Assembly: GCF_018614585.1 (NCBI RefSeq)
Contig: NZ_JAGGOI010000007.1
Coordinates: 411,340-475,339 of the forward strand
DNA from: Streptomyces sp. ISL-1
Lineage (GTDB): Bacteria > Actinomycetota > Actinomycetes > Streptomycetales > Streptomycetaceae
Direction: 5' to 3'
DNA length: 64,000 nucleotides
Positions 16,295 to 26,003 of the stretch are shown one piece after another. The notes beneath the pieces were generated by a model. The model did no database searches, was not told the DNA's origin, and was given only the letters and a program-made list of their open reading frames with translations. How positions within the stretch are numbered: position 1 is the stretch's first letter; each line of letters starts with the position of its first letter. The translations under genes were made by a program, and so were the position numbers.

Positions 16295-17983
16295 ATGACG
16301 TCAGGCAGCGCGTCGGAAAGTTTCCGGGCAGCCCGGGACTTTCTGCTGCAGCACCGGGAGGACTACGCGACGGCGTACGACGGCTTCGCCTGGCCGCGGC
16401 CCGAGCGTTTCAACTGGGCGCTGGACTGGTTCGACGAGATCGCCACCGGTAACGACAGGACCGCGCTGCACATCGCCGAGGAGGATGGCCGCAAGATCAC
16501 CGTCTCGTTCGGTGAGATGTCCGTGCGCTCGAACCAGGTCGCCAACTGGCTGCGGGCCCAGGGCGTAGGGGCCGGGGACCGGATCCTCGTGATGCTGGGC
16601 AACCAGCAGGAGCTGTGGATGATCGCGCTGGCCGCGATGAAGCTGCGGGCGGTCGTCATTCCCGCGACCACCCTGCTCGGCCCGCCGGACCTCAGGGACC
16701 GGATCGAACGCGGACGGGCCCGGCACGTCATCGTCCGGGATGCGGATACGGCCAAGTTCGCCGAGGTGCCTGGGGACTACACCCGGATCGCGGTGGCGGA
16801 CCGGGGCGGGGCCGGAGTGCCCGGCTGGCTCGAATTCGACGAGGCGTTCTCCGCGCCGGGTGACTTCGAGCCCGACGGTGTCACCTGCGCCCAGGACCCG
16901 CTGATGCTCTACTTCACCTCCGGCACGACCGCTCGCCCCAAGCTGGTCGAGCACACCCATCTCTCGTACCCCGTCGGCCACTTGGCGACCATGTACTGGA
17001 TCGGGCTCAAGCCCGGCGATGTGCATCTGAACATCTCCTCGCCCGGCTGGGCCAAGCACGCCTGGTCCAATCTCTTCGCCCCCTGGAACGCCGAAGCGAC
17101 CGTCTTCATCCACAACTACACGCGCTTCGACGCGGTCCGGCTGATGGCTGAGATGGACCGCGCGGGAGTGACCAGCTTCTGTGCCCCGCCCACCGTGTGG
17201 CGGATGCTGATCCAGGCGGACCTCGGCCGGCTGAGTACGCCGCCGCGCGAGGTCGTCGCGGCCGGAGAGCCTCTCAATCCCGAGGTCATCGAGACCGTCC
17301 GGCGCGAGTGGGGCGTCACCGTCCGGGACGGGTTCGGGCAGACGGAGACGGCCGTGCAGGTCTCCAACAGCCCAGGTCAGCTGCTGAAGGCCGGCTCCAT
17401 GGGCCGGCCGAGCCCCGGATATCAGGTGGTGCTCCTCGACCCGGTGACGGGCGAGCCGGGGGCAGCCGAGGGCGAGATCTCGCTGGATCTGTCCGGTGAT
17501 CCGGTCGGCCTGATGACCGGCTACCACGGGGACCCGGAGCGTACGGCCGAGGCGATGGCCGGCGGCTTCTACCGCACCGGCGACATCGGCGCGCGCGACG
17601 CCGACGGATACATCACCTACGTCGGGCGCTCCGACGACGTATTCAAGGCGTCCGACTACAAGATCTCGCCGTTCGAGCTGGAGAGCGCGCTGCTGGAGCA
17701 CGAGGCGGTGGCCGAGGCGGCGGTGGTGCCCGCACCCGACCCGGTGCGGCTCGCCGTGCCGAAGGCGTACATCGTTCTCGCGGAGGGCTGGGAGCCGGGC
17801 CCCGACACGGCGAAGCTGCTCTTCGAGCACTCGCGCTCCCTCCTCGCCCCGTACAAGCGCATCCGTCGTCTCGAGTTCGCGGAACTGCCCAAGACCGTCT
17901 CGGGGAAGATCCGCCGGATCGAGCTGCGCGAGCGTACGGCCAACGGCTCGGCCGCCGAGTACGACGAGGGGGACCTGCGATGA
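16295..17983 (+). CDS. AMP-dependent acyl-CoA synthetase (medium-chain / aromatic acid type)
   Basis: A 562-residue adenylate-forming ligase that activates a carboxylic acid to its CoA thioester. The P-loop-like motif is YFTSGTTARPKLVEHTH near residue 206. The adenine/ATP motif is DGFGQTET near residue 345. The hinge and catalytic region are TGDIGARDADGYITYVGRSDDVFKASDYKISPFELES, with the C-terminal Lys in KTVSGKIRR. The order and wording fit medium-chain or benzoate-type synthetases rather than acetyl-CoA synthetase. The ATG follows GAGGAGG. The second synthetase gene overlaps its stop (ATGA), so they are cotranscribed. Confidence 0.88.
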   Translation: MTSGSASESFRAARDFLLQHREDYATAYDGFAWPRPERFNWALDWFDEIATGNDRTALHIAEEDGRKITVSFGEMSVRSNQVANWLRAQGVGAGDRILVMLGNQQELWMIALAAMKLRAVVIPATTLLGPPDLRDRIERGRARHVIVRDADTAKFAEVPGDYTRIAVADRGGAGVPGWLEFDEAFSAPGDFEPDGVTCAQDPLMLYFTSGTTARPKLVEHTHLSYPVGHLATMYWIGLKPGDVHLNISSPGWAKHAWSNLFAPWNAEATVFIHNYTRFDAVRLMAEMDRAGVTSFCAPPTVWRMLIQADLGRLSTPPREVVAAGEPLNPEVIETVRREWGVTVRDGFGQTETAVQVSNSPGQLLKAGSMGRPSPGYQVVLLDPVTGEPGAAEGEISLDLSGDPVGLMTGYHGDPERTAEAMAGGFYRTGDIGARDADGYITYVGRSDDVFKASDYKISPFELESALLEHEAVAEAAVVPAPDPVRLAVPKAYIVLAEGWEPGPDTAKLLFEHSRSLLAPYKRIRRLEFAELPKTVSGKIRRIELRERTANGSAAEYDEGDLR

Positions 17984-19596
17984 CGCTCTCCTACGCGCAC
18001 GGCACCGGCACGCGGGCGCTGCTCGGTGACACCATCGGCCGGAACCTCGACCGGACGATCGCCGCGTACCCGGACCGCGAGGCGCTGGTCGACGTGCCCG
18101 CGGACACCCGCTGGACGTATGCCGAATTCGGCGCGGCGGTGGACCAGCTGGCGCGCGGACTGCTCGGGACCGGTGTGGCCAAGGGCGACCGGGTCGGGAT
18201 CTGGGCGGTCAACTGCGCGGAGTGGGTGCTCGTGCAGTACGCCACGGCCCGGATCGGCGCGATCATGGTGAACATCAATCCGGCGTACCGGGCGCACGAG
18301 CTCGAGTACGTACTGAAACAGGCCGGGATCTCGGTGCTGTGCGCCTCGCAGCGGCACAAGACCAGCGACTACCGCGCACTGGTGGAGCAGGTGCGCCCCA
18401 GCTGCCCCGAGCTGCGGGCCGTCCACTACATCCAGGACGGCTCCTGGGATGTGCTCCTGGACGCGGCCGTTACGGTCACCGACGAGCAACTGGCGGCCCG
18501 CGAGGCCGAGTTGTCCTGCGACGACCCGGTCAACATTCAGTACACCTCGGGTACCACAGGCTTCCCCAAAGGAGCGACGCTCTCCCACCACAACATCCTC
18601 AACAACGGCTATTTCGTGGGGGAGATGGTCGCCTACACCGAGCGGGACCGGATCTGCCTGCCGGTGCCCTTCTACCACTGCTTCGGCATGGTCATGGGCA
18701 ATCTCGCCGCCACCTCGCACGGCGCGTGCATGGTCATCCCGGCCGCCTCCTTCGATCCGGCGGCCACACTCGGCGCGGTCGCCGAAGAGCGCTGCACCTC
18801 GCTGTACGGCGTCCCGACGATGTTCATCGCCGAGCTGAACCTCGCGGACTTCGCCTCGTACGACCTGTCCACACTGCGCACCGGCATCATGGCGGGCTCG
18901 CCCTGCCCGGTGGAGGTGATGAAGCGGGTCGTCGCCGAGATGAACATGGCGGAGGTGTCGATCTGTTACGGCATGACGGAGACCTCCCCGGTCTCCACCC
19001 AGACCCGGCGCGACGACGATCTGGAGCGCCGCACCGGCACGGTGGGCAGGGTGCTGCCCCATGTCGAGGTCAAGATCGTCGACCCGGTGACCGGTGTGAC
19101 CCTGCCCCGCGGTGAAGCCGGTGAGCTGCGTACCCGCGGCTACAGCGTGATGCTCGGCTACTGGAACGAGCCGGACAAGACCGCCGAGGCCATCGACGCG
19201 GGTCGCTGGATGCACACCGGCGACCTGGCGGTGATGCGCGAGGACGGCTACGTCCAGATCGTCGGCCGGATCAAGGACATGATCATCAGGGGCGGGGAGA
19301 ACGTCTATCCGCGTGAGATCGAGGAGTTCCTGTACGGCCACCCCAAGATCGCGGACGTCCAGGTGGTGGGCGTCCCCGACGAGCGCTACGGCGAGGAGAT
19401 CCTGGCCTGCGTCGTCCCCCGCGATCCCGGGGACCCGCCGACCCTGGAGGACATCGCCGCGTACTGCCGCGATCAGCTGGCGCACTACAAGATCCCGCGC
19501 CGTCTGGAGATCCTCGCCGGCTTCCCGATGACGGTGAGCGGCAAGGTCAGAAAGGTGGAACTGCGCCGACAGTACGGCCCTGCGGGGGAGAGCTAG
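17980..19596 (+). CDS. Long/medium-chain fatty acyl-CoA synthetase (AMP-binding)
   Basis: A 538-residue member of the FadD-like AMP-binding family. YTSGTTGFPKGATLSHHN lies near residue 188, YGMTETSPVS near 330, TGDLAVMREDGYVQIVGRIKDMIIRGGENVYPREIEE near 410, and the catalytic Lys in VSGKVRK near the end. Its start overlaps the previous synthetase stop by ATGA. Two adenylating enzymes of different subtype under one promoter suggest a pathway handling two related acids. The last 50 bases overlap the convergent acetyltransferase gene. Confidence 0.88.
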   Translation: MTLSYAHGTGTRALLGDTIGRNLDRTIAAYPDREALVDVPADTRWTYAEFGAAVDQLARGLLGTGVAKGDRVGIWAVNCAEWVLVQYATARIGAIMVNINPAYRAHELEYVLKQAGISVLCASQRHKTSDYRALVEQVRPSCPELRAVHYIQDGSWDVLLDAAVTVTDEQLAAREAELSCDDPVNIQYTSGTTGFPKGATLSHHNILNNGYFVGEMVAYTERDRICLPVPFYHCFGMVMGNLAATSHGACMVIPAASFDPAATLGAVAEERCTSLYGVPTMFIAELNLADFASYDLSTLRTGIMAGSPCPVEVMKRVVAEMNMAEVSICYGMTETSPVSTQTRRDDDLERRTGTVGRVLPHVEVKIVDPVTGVTLPRGEAGELRTRGYSVMLGYWNEPDKTAEAIDAGRWMHTGDLAVMREDGYVQIVGRIKDMIIRGGENVYPREIEEFLYGHPKIADVQVVGVPDERYGEEILACVVPRDPGDPPTLEDIAAYCRDQLAHYKIPRRLEILAGFPMTVSGKVRKVELRRQYGPAGES

Positions 19597-20101
19597 GCAG
19601 TTCCCGGCGCATGCAGACCCGCGGCCAGTGGTCCAGGCCGTACCCGGCCTCGGCGCGTCTGATCTCCCGCAGTCCGTCGGTGAGTTCGGCGTCGGCCAGC
19701 GAGCGGAAGCCCAGACGTGTGTAGTACGGCGCGTTCCACGGGACCTCGGCGAAGGTCGTCAGGGTGAGGGCGCTGAGCCCGTCGGCGGCAGCGCACGCGG
19801 CGAGGTGGTCGATCAGCGCGCTGCCGAGCCCTCGGCGGGCCGCGGCCGGGTGGACCGAGACCTGCTCGATATGGGCCGCGCCGTCGATCGTGTCGGAGAT
19901 CAGATACGCGACCGGACGGTCGGCGGCGTCGGCCGACACCCAGGCGTGGCCCAGGCGGTGGTAGCGCTCCAGCAGGTCGAGCGCCGGGGGCTCGTCGTCG
20001 GCGATCGCCGCCATGCCGAGGCTACGGAAGGGCTCGCCGGCCGCCCTCTCGATGTCCTGGAGCAGGGGGAGTTCGGCGAGGGCGGCCGGTCGGATACGCA
20101 T
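19547..20101 (-). CDS. GNAT-family N-acetyltransferase
   Basis: A 184-residue acetyl-CoA-dependent acetyltransferase. Motif A is VSVHPAAARRGLGSALIDHL (near residue 80-100), containing the R/Q-x-x-G-x-G/A pyrophosphate loop. A following Asn-Tyr segment (NAPYYTRLGFRSL) is characteristic of GNAT motif B. Substrate is unknown. Its 3' end overlaps the convergent acyl-CoA synthetase gene by 50 bases, tail to tail. Confidence 0.85.
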   Translation of the reverse strand: MRIRPAALAELPLLQDIERAAGEPFRSLGMAAIADDEPPALDLLERYHRLGHAWVSADAADRPVAYLISDTIDGAAHIEQVSVHPAAARRGLGSALIDHLAACAAADGLSALTLTTFAEVPWNAPYYTRLGFRSLADAELTDGLREIRRAEAGYGLDHWPRVCMRRELPSSPPQGRTVGAVPPF

Positions 20102-20171
20102 ATGGGGAGTATGGCCCAGCCGGGTGGGACCCGCAGGCGGCGCTGCCCGGGCCGCCTTGCTGAGCGGTGTG

Positions 20172-20906
20172 TCACACGCCGGTGGAGAGGAGCTCGTCCG
20201 CCGGGCGGTTGACCGGCTGGGGGCGGCCCGTGAGGTCCATGACGAAGAGCGGGACGCCGAGATCGTCCGCGCGGGACCTGGCGTCGTCCGCGTACCCCGC
20301 GAGGGAGAAGAACACGCTCGACGCCGAGATGTTCAGCCCGTTCAGCCACAGGCACTCGACATCGCGCAGGGTGGCGGGGCGGGTGGACGGCTCAACCTGG
20401 GCGACCAGGCCCGGGCCGCGCAGATCTATCCCGGACGAGGGCCGGACCTCGGGCTGCACGACGTCCCGGAACCCCAGCCACTTCAGATAGAGCGCGGCCG
20501 CGGTCACCGCGTCCCGCGCGGTGCGGATGGTGACCGGGCGGAACGAGGGGCGTGCCACGGCTGTCGCTGTGCGCGGCAGCGCGATGTGCGACGGGCGGGC
20601 TGCTGAGGACGGCGTCGAGTCGGGCGTGGCCGGGGCGGGGGCGCTCACCGGGCGGACCGGAACGCGCAGCACCGTGCCGCACAGGCAGCCGAGCTCCGGC
20701 TGCGGCCACTGGTCCTGGCGGCCGCACCGAGGGCAGCGGACCGTCACCCAGTCGTCCGTCCAGGTGCGGTGCGTGATCGGTTCCGCGGGGGCGGCGCGCA
20801 GCAGCGGCGGGACGACCGGGGCGCCGCAGGCGCACGGATAGACCTGCGCCGCGTACAGATGATCGCGCCGGCATGACGGACAGCGCACCGGCACGGTTTC
20901 GGCCAC
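20172..20906 (-). CDS. Zinc-ribbon protein with endonuclease-like C-terminal region
   Basis: A protein of about 244 residues. Two zinc ribbons occupy the N-terminus: CPSC...CACG, then CPRC...CLCG, with a conserved WTDDWVTVRC between them. After a Ser/Pro/Ala-rich linker, residues 140-244 form an alpha/beta domain (AALYLKWLGFRDVV...GIDLRGPGLVAQVE...LFVMDLTG) that resembles Mrr-type restriction endonuclease-like folds. The catalytic D...QxE/K pattern is only partly visible (GIDLRG...VAQVE), so activity is uncertain. GTG 20906 is preferred for its purine-rich ribosome site; an in-frame ATG at 20981 would add 25 residues. Confidence 0.6.
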   Translation of the reverse strand: MAETVPVRCPSCRRDHLYAAQVYPCACGAPVVPPLLRAAPAEPITHRTWTDDWVTVRCPRCGRQDQWPQPELGCLCGTVLRVPVRPVSAPAPATPDSTPSSAARPSHIALPRTATAVARPSFRPVTIRTARDAVTAAALYLKWLGFRDVVQPEVRPSSGIDLRGPGLVAQVEPSTRPATLRDVECLWLNGLNISASSVFFSLAGYADDARSRADDLGVPLFVMDLTGRPQPVNRPADELLSTGV

Positions 20907-21015
20907 CGCGGGTCCCCCTTCCCCTCGTACTGGCGTCCATCGTCCACCAAGCGCGAGGCCTGGGGGAGGCACTTCGGACATCCCTTGACGCCGTACTGTG
21001 CGCGTCCTACATTAC

Positions 21016-21051
21016 TTCCGTATAGCAGAACTAAACTTCCGCATTACGGAA
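21016..21051. promoter_or_regulatory. Paired TTCCG-N5-CGGAA operators before gcl
   Basis: TTCCGTATAGCAGAA at 21016-21030 and the perfect inverted repeat TTCCGCATTACGGAA at 21037-21051 start 21 bases apart, two helical turns. A further half site (GCGGAAT) follows near 21057. The same pair with the same spacing precedes hyi at 27795-27830. This points to one regulator, probably an AllR-like IclR protein controlling glyoxylate/allantoin genes, which is not encoded in the window. Confidence 0.75.
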
Positions 21052-21121
21052 TCATAGCGGAATCGCTGCTCTCGAGTGACGCGAAAGAGTCCGACTCCGC
21101 CTGGCCGAAGCAGGAGCACCC

Positions 21122-22909
<1,788 letters not shown>

Positions 22910-22930
22910 CGGACCAGCCGCCGGTGGGTG

Positions 22931-22972
22931 AACGGCCCGCGTCCCGACTCCGCGTCGGGGTGGGGGCCGTTT
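22931..22972 (+). terminator. Hairpin terminator after gcl
   Basis: AACGGCCC pairs with GGGCCGTT around a second internal stem (CCCGAC/GTCGGG), ending in a short T run. It begins 22 bases after the gcl stop. Confidence 0.75.
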
Positions 22973-23467
22973 CGCGTGCGGGTGCCGGGGCGCGTGCCCT
23001 TTGCAACGGAAGTTGATCGTCCTCTGCTGTTGGCGTGGCTGCTGGCGGGGCTGTTGGCGGGGGAAACGGTCAAGGCCTGACCTCTGTTTGAAGGCCAGCG
23101 CCTGTTCCTGATCCGAGCATGCCAAGCTGTTGTCCTGGAGCGACTGAGATCGAGGGGAGGGCGAGTCAGTCCGGATGCTGGCAACCCTTCAAGGGTGCCC
23201 CGCAGTTCACGCTTGGGCTGTGCTGGATTCGGTTTAGCTAGCAACTACTTAGCCAGACGGAATATGCCCTTGCGTTTCCTCGCTCAGTTCGGCCCTGTTA
23301 GATCTTCCTTGCGAGGCGCTTGGTATTCGAACTAAGTTTGCCGCTACCTCACGGACTGACCATCCGGGGGCGGGGGTAAGCCCGTTGCGACCGGCGGGCT
23401 ATTTTCAAGCCTCTCTTCCGTCACGCCATCAGGTGACTGTCTGTCACCCGGATTCAGGAAGAGGATC
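22973..23467. other. Gene-free stretch, lower GC, hairpin near its end
   Basis: About 500 bases with no convincing gene. It is less GC-rich than its surroundings, particularly from 23225 to 23345. A hairpin AGCCCG...CGGGCT followed by ATTTTC lies at 23379-23406, just before the secreted-protein gene. It could terminate upstream transcription or act as an attenuator in the leader. The base composition suggests imported DNA. Confidence 0.5.
23379..23406 (+). terminator. Hairpin with T-run in the leader of the secreted-protein gene
   Basis: AGCCCG (23379-23384) pairs with CGGGCT (23395-23400), a ten-base loop, followed by ATTTTC. It lies about 60 bases before the start of the secreted protein. 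It could end readthrough from gcl or control the downstream gene. Confidence 0.5.
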
Positions 23468-24115
23468 ATGAAAACTGCCATTGGCAGATCAGTGTTCGCA
23501 GGCTTTGCGGCGCTCTGCTTACTCGGAGCCTTGCCGACCAGCAGCCATGCTACGGAAACCGAGAAATCTGCAAGCGATTCAGCACGGCCTGACGACTTCG
23601 ACACCTATGTGGTCATGTCGAACGACGCCTACATCGAGAAGTTCGGCGCAAAAATGGCGATAGCGGAGGGCCTGCCGGTTTCCGGCGTTACCCCTTCCGT
23701 TGCCAGCGGAACCGCTCAAGGACGCAGCACTGTTCCCGACCCGACAATACCGTGGCACCACATCTACTGGACGGCGATTGACTGGGACGGCCACGACATT
23801 CCCTCGCGTCGCGGCAACGCCGATTTCGGCGTGAAACACGCCTGTTCGAAACACAACGCCTGCGAAAAGAAGGTCATAACCGCCGCGTACAACGGGAATG
23901 CGGACCGGCATCCCAGGCCCACGCGCTACGAGTACGACGCCGTCGTCGCCACCAGCCAGGGCGGCATTCGCCTCACTGTGACGAGTGTCGCCGAACAGGG
24001 AACCTACGGGCCAGGCCCCACCGCCCCACACACCCCCGATGGCCGCCCGATCGGCACCGTCACCGTGTTCTGCCGGGGCCAGACGGTCTGCCCCGATTGG
24101 GTCAACGATCTTTAA
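23468..24115 (+). CDS. Secreted protein of unknown function with TTA codon
   Basis: A 215-residue exported protein. A Sec signal peptide is clear: MKTAIGR, a hydrophobic stretch to about residue 24, and cleavage near SHA-TE. The mature part has four Cys in two close pairs (HACSKHNAC and FCRGQTVC), suggesting disulphides, and an aromatic/His-rich core (IPWHHIYWTAIDWDGHD). Codon 18 (23519-23521) is TTA, rare in Streptomyces and dependent on the bldA tRNA, so translation should be limited to later growth. Lower GC and the TTA codon suggest acquisition. The following gene begins 38 bases after the stop, so the pair could be a secreted effector and a cognate protein. I recognise no family. Confidence 0.7.
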   Translation: MKTAIGRSVFAGFAALCLLGALPTSSHATETEKSASDSARPDDFDTYVVMSNDAYIEKFGAKMAIAEGLPVSGVTPSVASGTAQGRSTVPDPTIPWHHIYWTAIDWDGHDIPSRRGNADFGVKHACSKHNACEKKVITAAYNGNADRHPRPTRYEYDAVVATSQGGIRLTVTSVAEQGTYGPGPTAPHTPDGRPIGTVTVFCRGQTVCPDWVNDL

Positions 24116-24153
24116 AAATCAGGTAGCTGTGCCAGCAGGCCGAGCCAGGTGTC

Positions 24154-24849
24154 ATGCTTTACCGCATGGACAAACACTTCGCTCGAGTCCTGCTGGCACT
24201 GCGCCGTTTCATCGCTGCGCCATTGCCTGGCACCCCATACCGGATTCGCGGCCTGATCCGGATCGATAATGAGCGGATCCGGGTAAAACTGGGTGGCGAG
24301 GAAAACGCAGAGGGATTCATTTCTCTTGATCTCCCCGTCTGTCAGCCCGGCAGCGATGAGCAGTTCGGCATGTGGTGGTACGTCACCGCCTTGCGACGAT
24401 TCGCGCTCCATGCTCGCGATGCATCACAGGGAAACCTTGCTGGCAGAGTCATTGACGGAGCCGACTTGCTTGCGTCCGGTATTCTGCTTCCAGGCGGAGA
24501 GGTCTCACCCGATGATTCGGTGGACTACATTATTGCCGATCTGGTTGGGGACCCGCTGTGGTACGAGGCAGAGGCATCCGCCTATCCGGAACTGTACGAG
24601 CTCACGGGATTCGACTTGCGCAGCCGCGACACATTGCGCGTCTACCTCCTCTACAAGGGAAGGACGATCGGCGTCGATCTGGCCACGGTGGACTCAGAGA
24701 GCGGCGCTCCCCGTAGCGTGAACTGGTGGGCTGCCACGAAGCTTGTTTCAGCCATTAACCCCGAAGACTCCACTCTCCTTGCCCATGAGGAACACGAGGC
24801 CGAAGACCCGCACTGCCAGGCCGTCTACGACCTCACCAGCTGGGCCTGA
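24154..24849 (+). CDS. Unknown cytoplasmic protein paired with the secreted protein
   Basis: A 231-residue soluble protein with no signal peptide. It is rich in acidic residues toward the end (HEEHEAEDPH) and contains no motif I recognise. It starts 38 bases after the secreted-protein stop on the same strand. The start is uncertain: ATG 24154 has a weak AGGT, and ATG 24166 (MDKHFARV) is equally possible. Immunity or regulation of the neighbour would be guesswork beyond the spacing. A perfect-arm hairpin follows the gene. Confidence 0.65.
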   Translation: MLYRMDKHFARVLLALRRFIAAPLPGTPYRIRGLIRIDNERIRVKLGGEENAEGFISLDLPVCQPGSDEQFGMWWYVTALRRFALHARDASQGNLAGRVIDGADLLASGILLPGGEVSPDDSVDYIIADLVGDPLWYEAEASAYPELYELTGFDLRSRDTLRVYLLYKGRTIGVDLATVDSESGAPRSVNWWAATKLVSAINPEDSTLLAHEEHEAEDPHCQAVYDLTSWA

Positions 24850-24859
24850 GAAGGAGCTT

Positions 24860-24889
24860 GTCGCTTCGGGTGGATCCGCCTGAAGCGAC
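24860..24889. terminator. Long-stem hairpin after the 24154 gene
   Basis: GTCGCTTC at 24860 pairs with GAAGCGAC at 24882-24889, with additional pairing inside (GG/CC and GGATCC). There is no T-run, as is common for Streptomyces terminators. It starts 10 bases after the stop codon. Confidence 0.65.
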
Positions 24890-24948
24890 GACTGGGCGAA
24901 AGTCGTTGCCGGTCATACCGTGGCGAGCATGGGCAGGGACGGGGCTGT

Positions 24949-25260
24949 GTGCGGCTGCGACTGGTCGAGGATCAGGACGCCGGGCCGCGGTTGTGCCGGG
25001 GGTGCGGTGGTCCGCTGATGCCGTCGGCGAAGTCGACGGCGGTGTTCTGTTCGTCGGCTTGTCGTTCGCGGCACTGGCGCCGGCTGCGGCGGACGAGGTC
25101 GAGGACCGAGGCGGCCCAAGCGGCCGGGAGGGCGAACTGTCCGGAGTGTGGTGTGAGTTGGACGGTCGGCGTGGACCGTCCTGTCTCGGCACGGTACTGC
25201 TCTCCCCGTTGTCGCAAATGGGCATGGCATCGGCGGCGCACGCGGCCGGGCGGGGTGTGA
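24949..25260 (+). CDS. Small double zinc-finger protein
   Basis: A 103-residue basic protein with two similar treble-clef-like fingers. The first is C-RG-C...FCSSAC-RSRHWRRLRR (residues 16-48), the second C-PE-C...YCSPRC-RKWAWHRRR (residues 63-97). Each has C-x2-C, a 14-16 residue gap, then C-x3-C followed by a His/Arg-rich helix. The fingers look like an internal duplication and suggest nucleic acid binding. The start is GTG 24949 without a strong ribosome site. The spacing and repetition of Cys argue against a chance frame. Confidence 0.55.
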   Translation: MRLRLVEDQDAGPRLCRGCGGPLMPSAKSTAVFCSSACRSRHWRRLRRTRSRTEAAQAAGRANCPECGVSWTVGVDRPVSARYCSPRCRKWAWHRRRTRPGGV

Positions 25261-25676
25261 GACCGCGCGCCTCGTTACGGTGGGGCCGCTCCACGCGCCG
25301 GGCCCGTGCGCCTGGCAACCGTTCCCGGGCCGTCGGATGGTGCCAAGTGACGGGCATTCGCGGCGAGTTGACGGCATGCAGGGTGCCGCGCCGGGCCCGT
25401 GGGGGTGAGTGCGGATGTCCGCGATGGTCGGAAGTGTCACCCGGGATCGTTACGAACGAGCTGGTCAAGCTGGGGCGGGACGACTACGAGCTGTGTGGAC
25501 CGGTGGCGCTTCGGGCTGGGACCGCGGCGGCGGAGATTGCTCCCCGGGCTCCCTTCCTTCAGGTCAGAAAGAGAACCCGCGGACCTTCACCACCGCACTG
25601 GCATCGCCTGCCGCCGCGGTCCTCGCCTCCCCGCTCCGCGTGACCACCCCTCATCCGGGTCCGCGGTGCGGGCACG

Positions 25677-25713
25677 CGTCCGGGGGATGACCTTCCGTCA
25701 TCTCCCGGACGCA
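25677..25713. terminator. Very stable 16-bp hairpin
   Basis: Two 16-base arms starting GCGTCCGGG at 25677 and ending CCCGGACGC at 25713 pair with a single G-T wobble across a five-base loop (CTTCC). It sits 22 bases beyond the catalase remnant stop, so it was probably the terminator of that gene. Confidence 0.75.
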
Positions 25714-25734
25714 GCTCGGGTGTTGCCGTTCGCT

Positions 25735-25850
25735 CAGTCCTCGCGCGGAGCGCGGACCGCCTCCTCGACGCGCTTGCCGCAGTCGGCGCCGGCGGCGTGG
25801 AAGTGGGCGAGGTTCTTCTCGATCACGTCGTCGTGGGTGACCTGCGACAG
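25735..25850 (-). pseudogene. C-terminal remnant of a catalase gene
   Basis: The reverse strand, ending at TGA 25735-25737, reads LSQVTHDDVIEKNLAHFHAA then GADCGKRVEEAVRAPRED. Small-subunit catalases end in just this pattern: a Leu-x-x-Val segment, an acidic patch, an I...HF..AD.DYG.RV helix and stop. Two expected residues are altered (AGADCG for ADxDYG). Nothing upstream continues the catalase, so about 90 percent of the gene has been deleted. From memory, a catalase gene is a common neighbour of glxR in Streptomyces. Confidence 0.6.
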
Positions 25851-25939
25851 CCCTGGACGGCGAGCGGAGCGGACAGGGCGGCGTCCGCCTGCGCGCCGCA
25901 AGAAGACAGTTGCTGAAGACGAAGGGTGGTGTTCCGGAC

Positions 25940-25985
25940 GGCGTCGGCGCCTGGGCGCGACAGGACTGGTGTCAGCGCCGACGCC
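25940..25985 (-). terminator. Hairpin terminator of the hyi-glxR operon
   Basis: Perfect 11-base arms GGCGTCGGCGC and GCGCCGACGCC, extended outward by TTCCGG and CCGGAA. It lies about 20 bases beyond the glxR stop on the reverse strand. Confidence 0.75.
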
Positions 25986-26003
25986 GCCCGGAAGTCAGGG
26001 GGA

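Larger units (their letters stand above)
25261..26003. other. Degenerate region between the zinc-finger gene and glxR
   Basis: About 740 bases with no complete gene. From 25440 to 25590 the forward strand reads like a protein tail (VTNELVKLGRDDYELCGPVA...) without a usable start. A long hairpin lies at 25677-25713, a catalase C-terminus remnant on the reverse strand at 25735-25850, and the glxR terminator at 25940-25985. The picture is of deletion and decay within the glyoxylate cluster. Confidence 0.55.

Noticed and set aside
17656..19485. Long reverse frame opposite the acyl-CoA synthetase gene
   Set aside because: The forward frame contains all adenylate-forming enzyme motifs. The reverse product is low-complexity with no start context.
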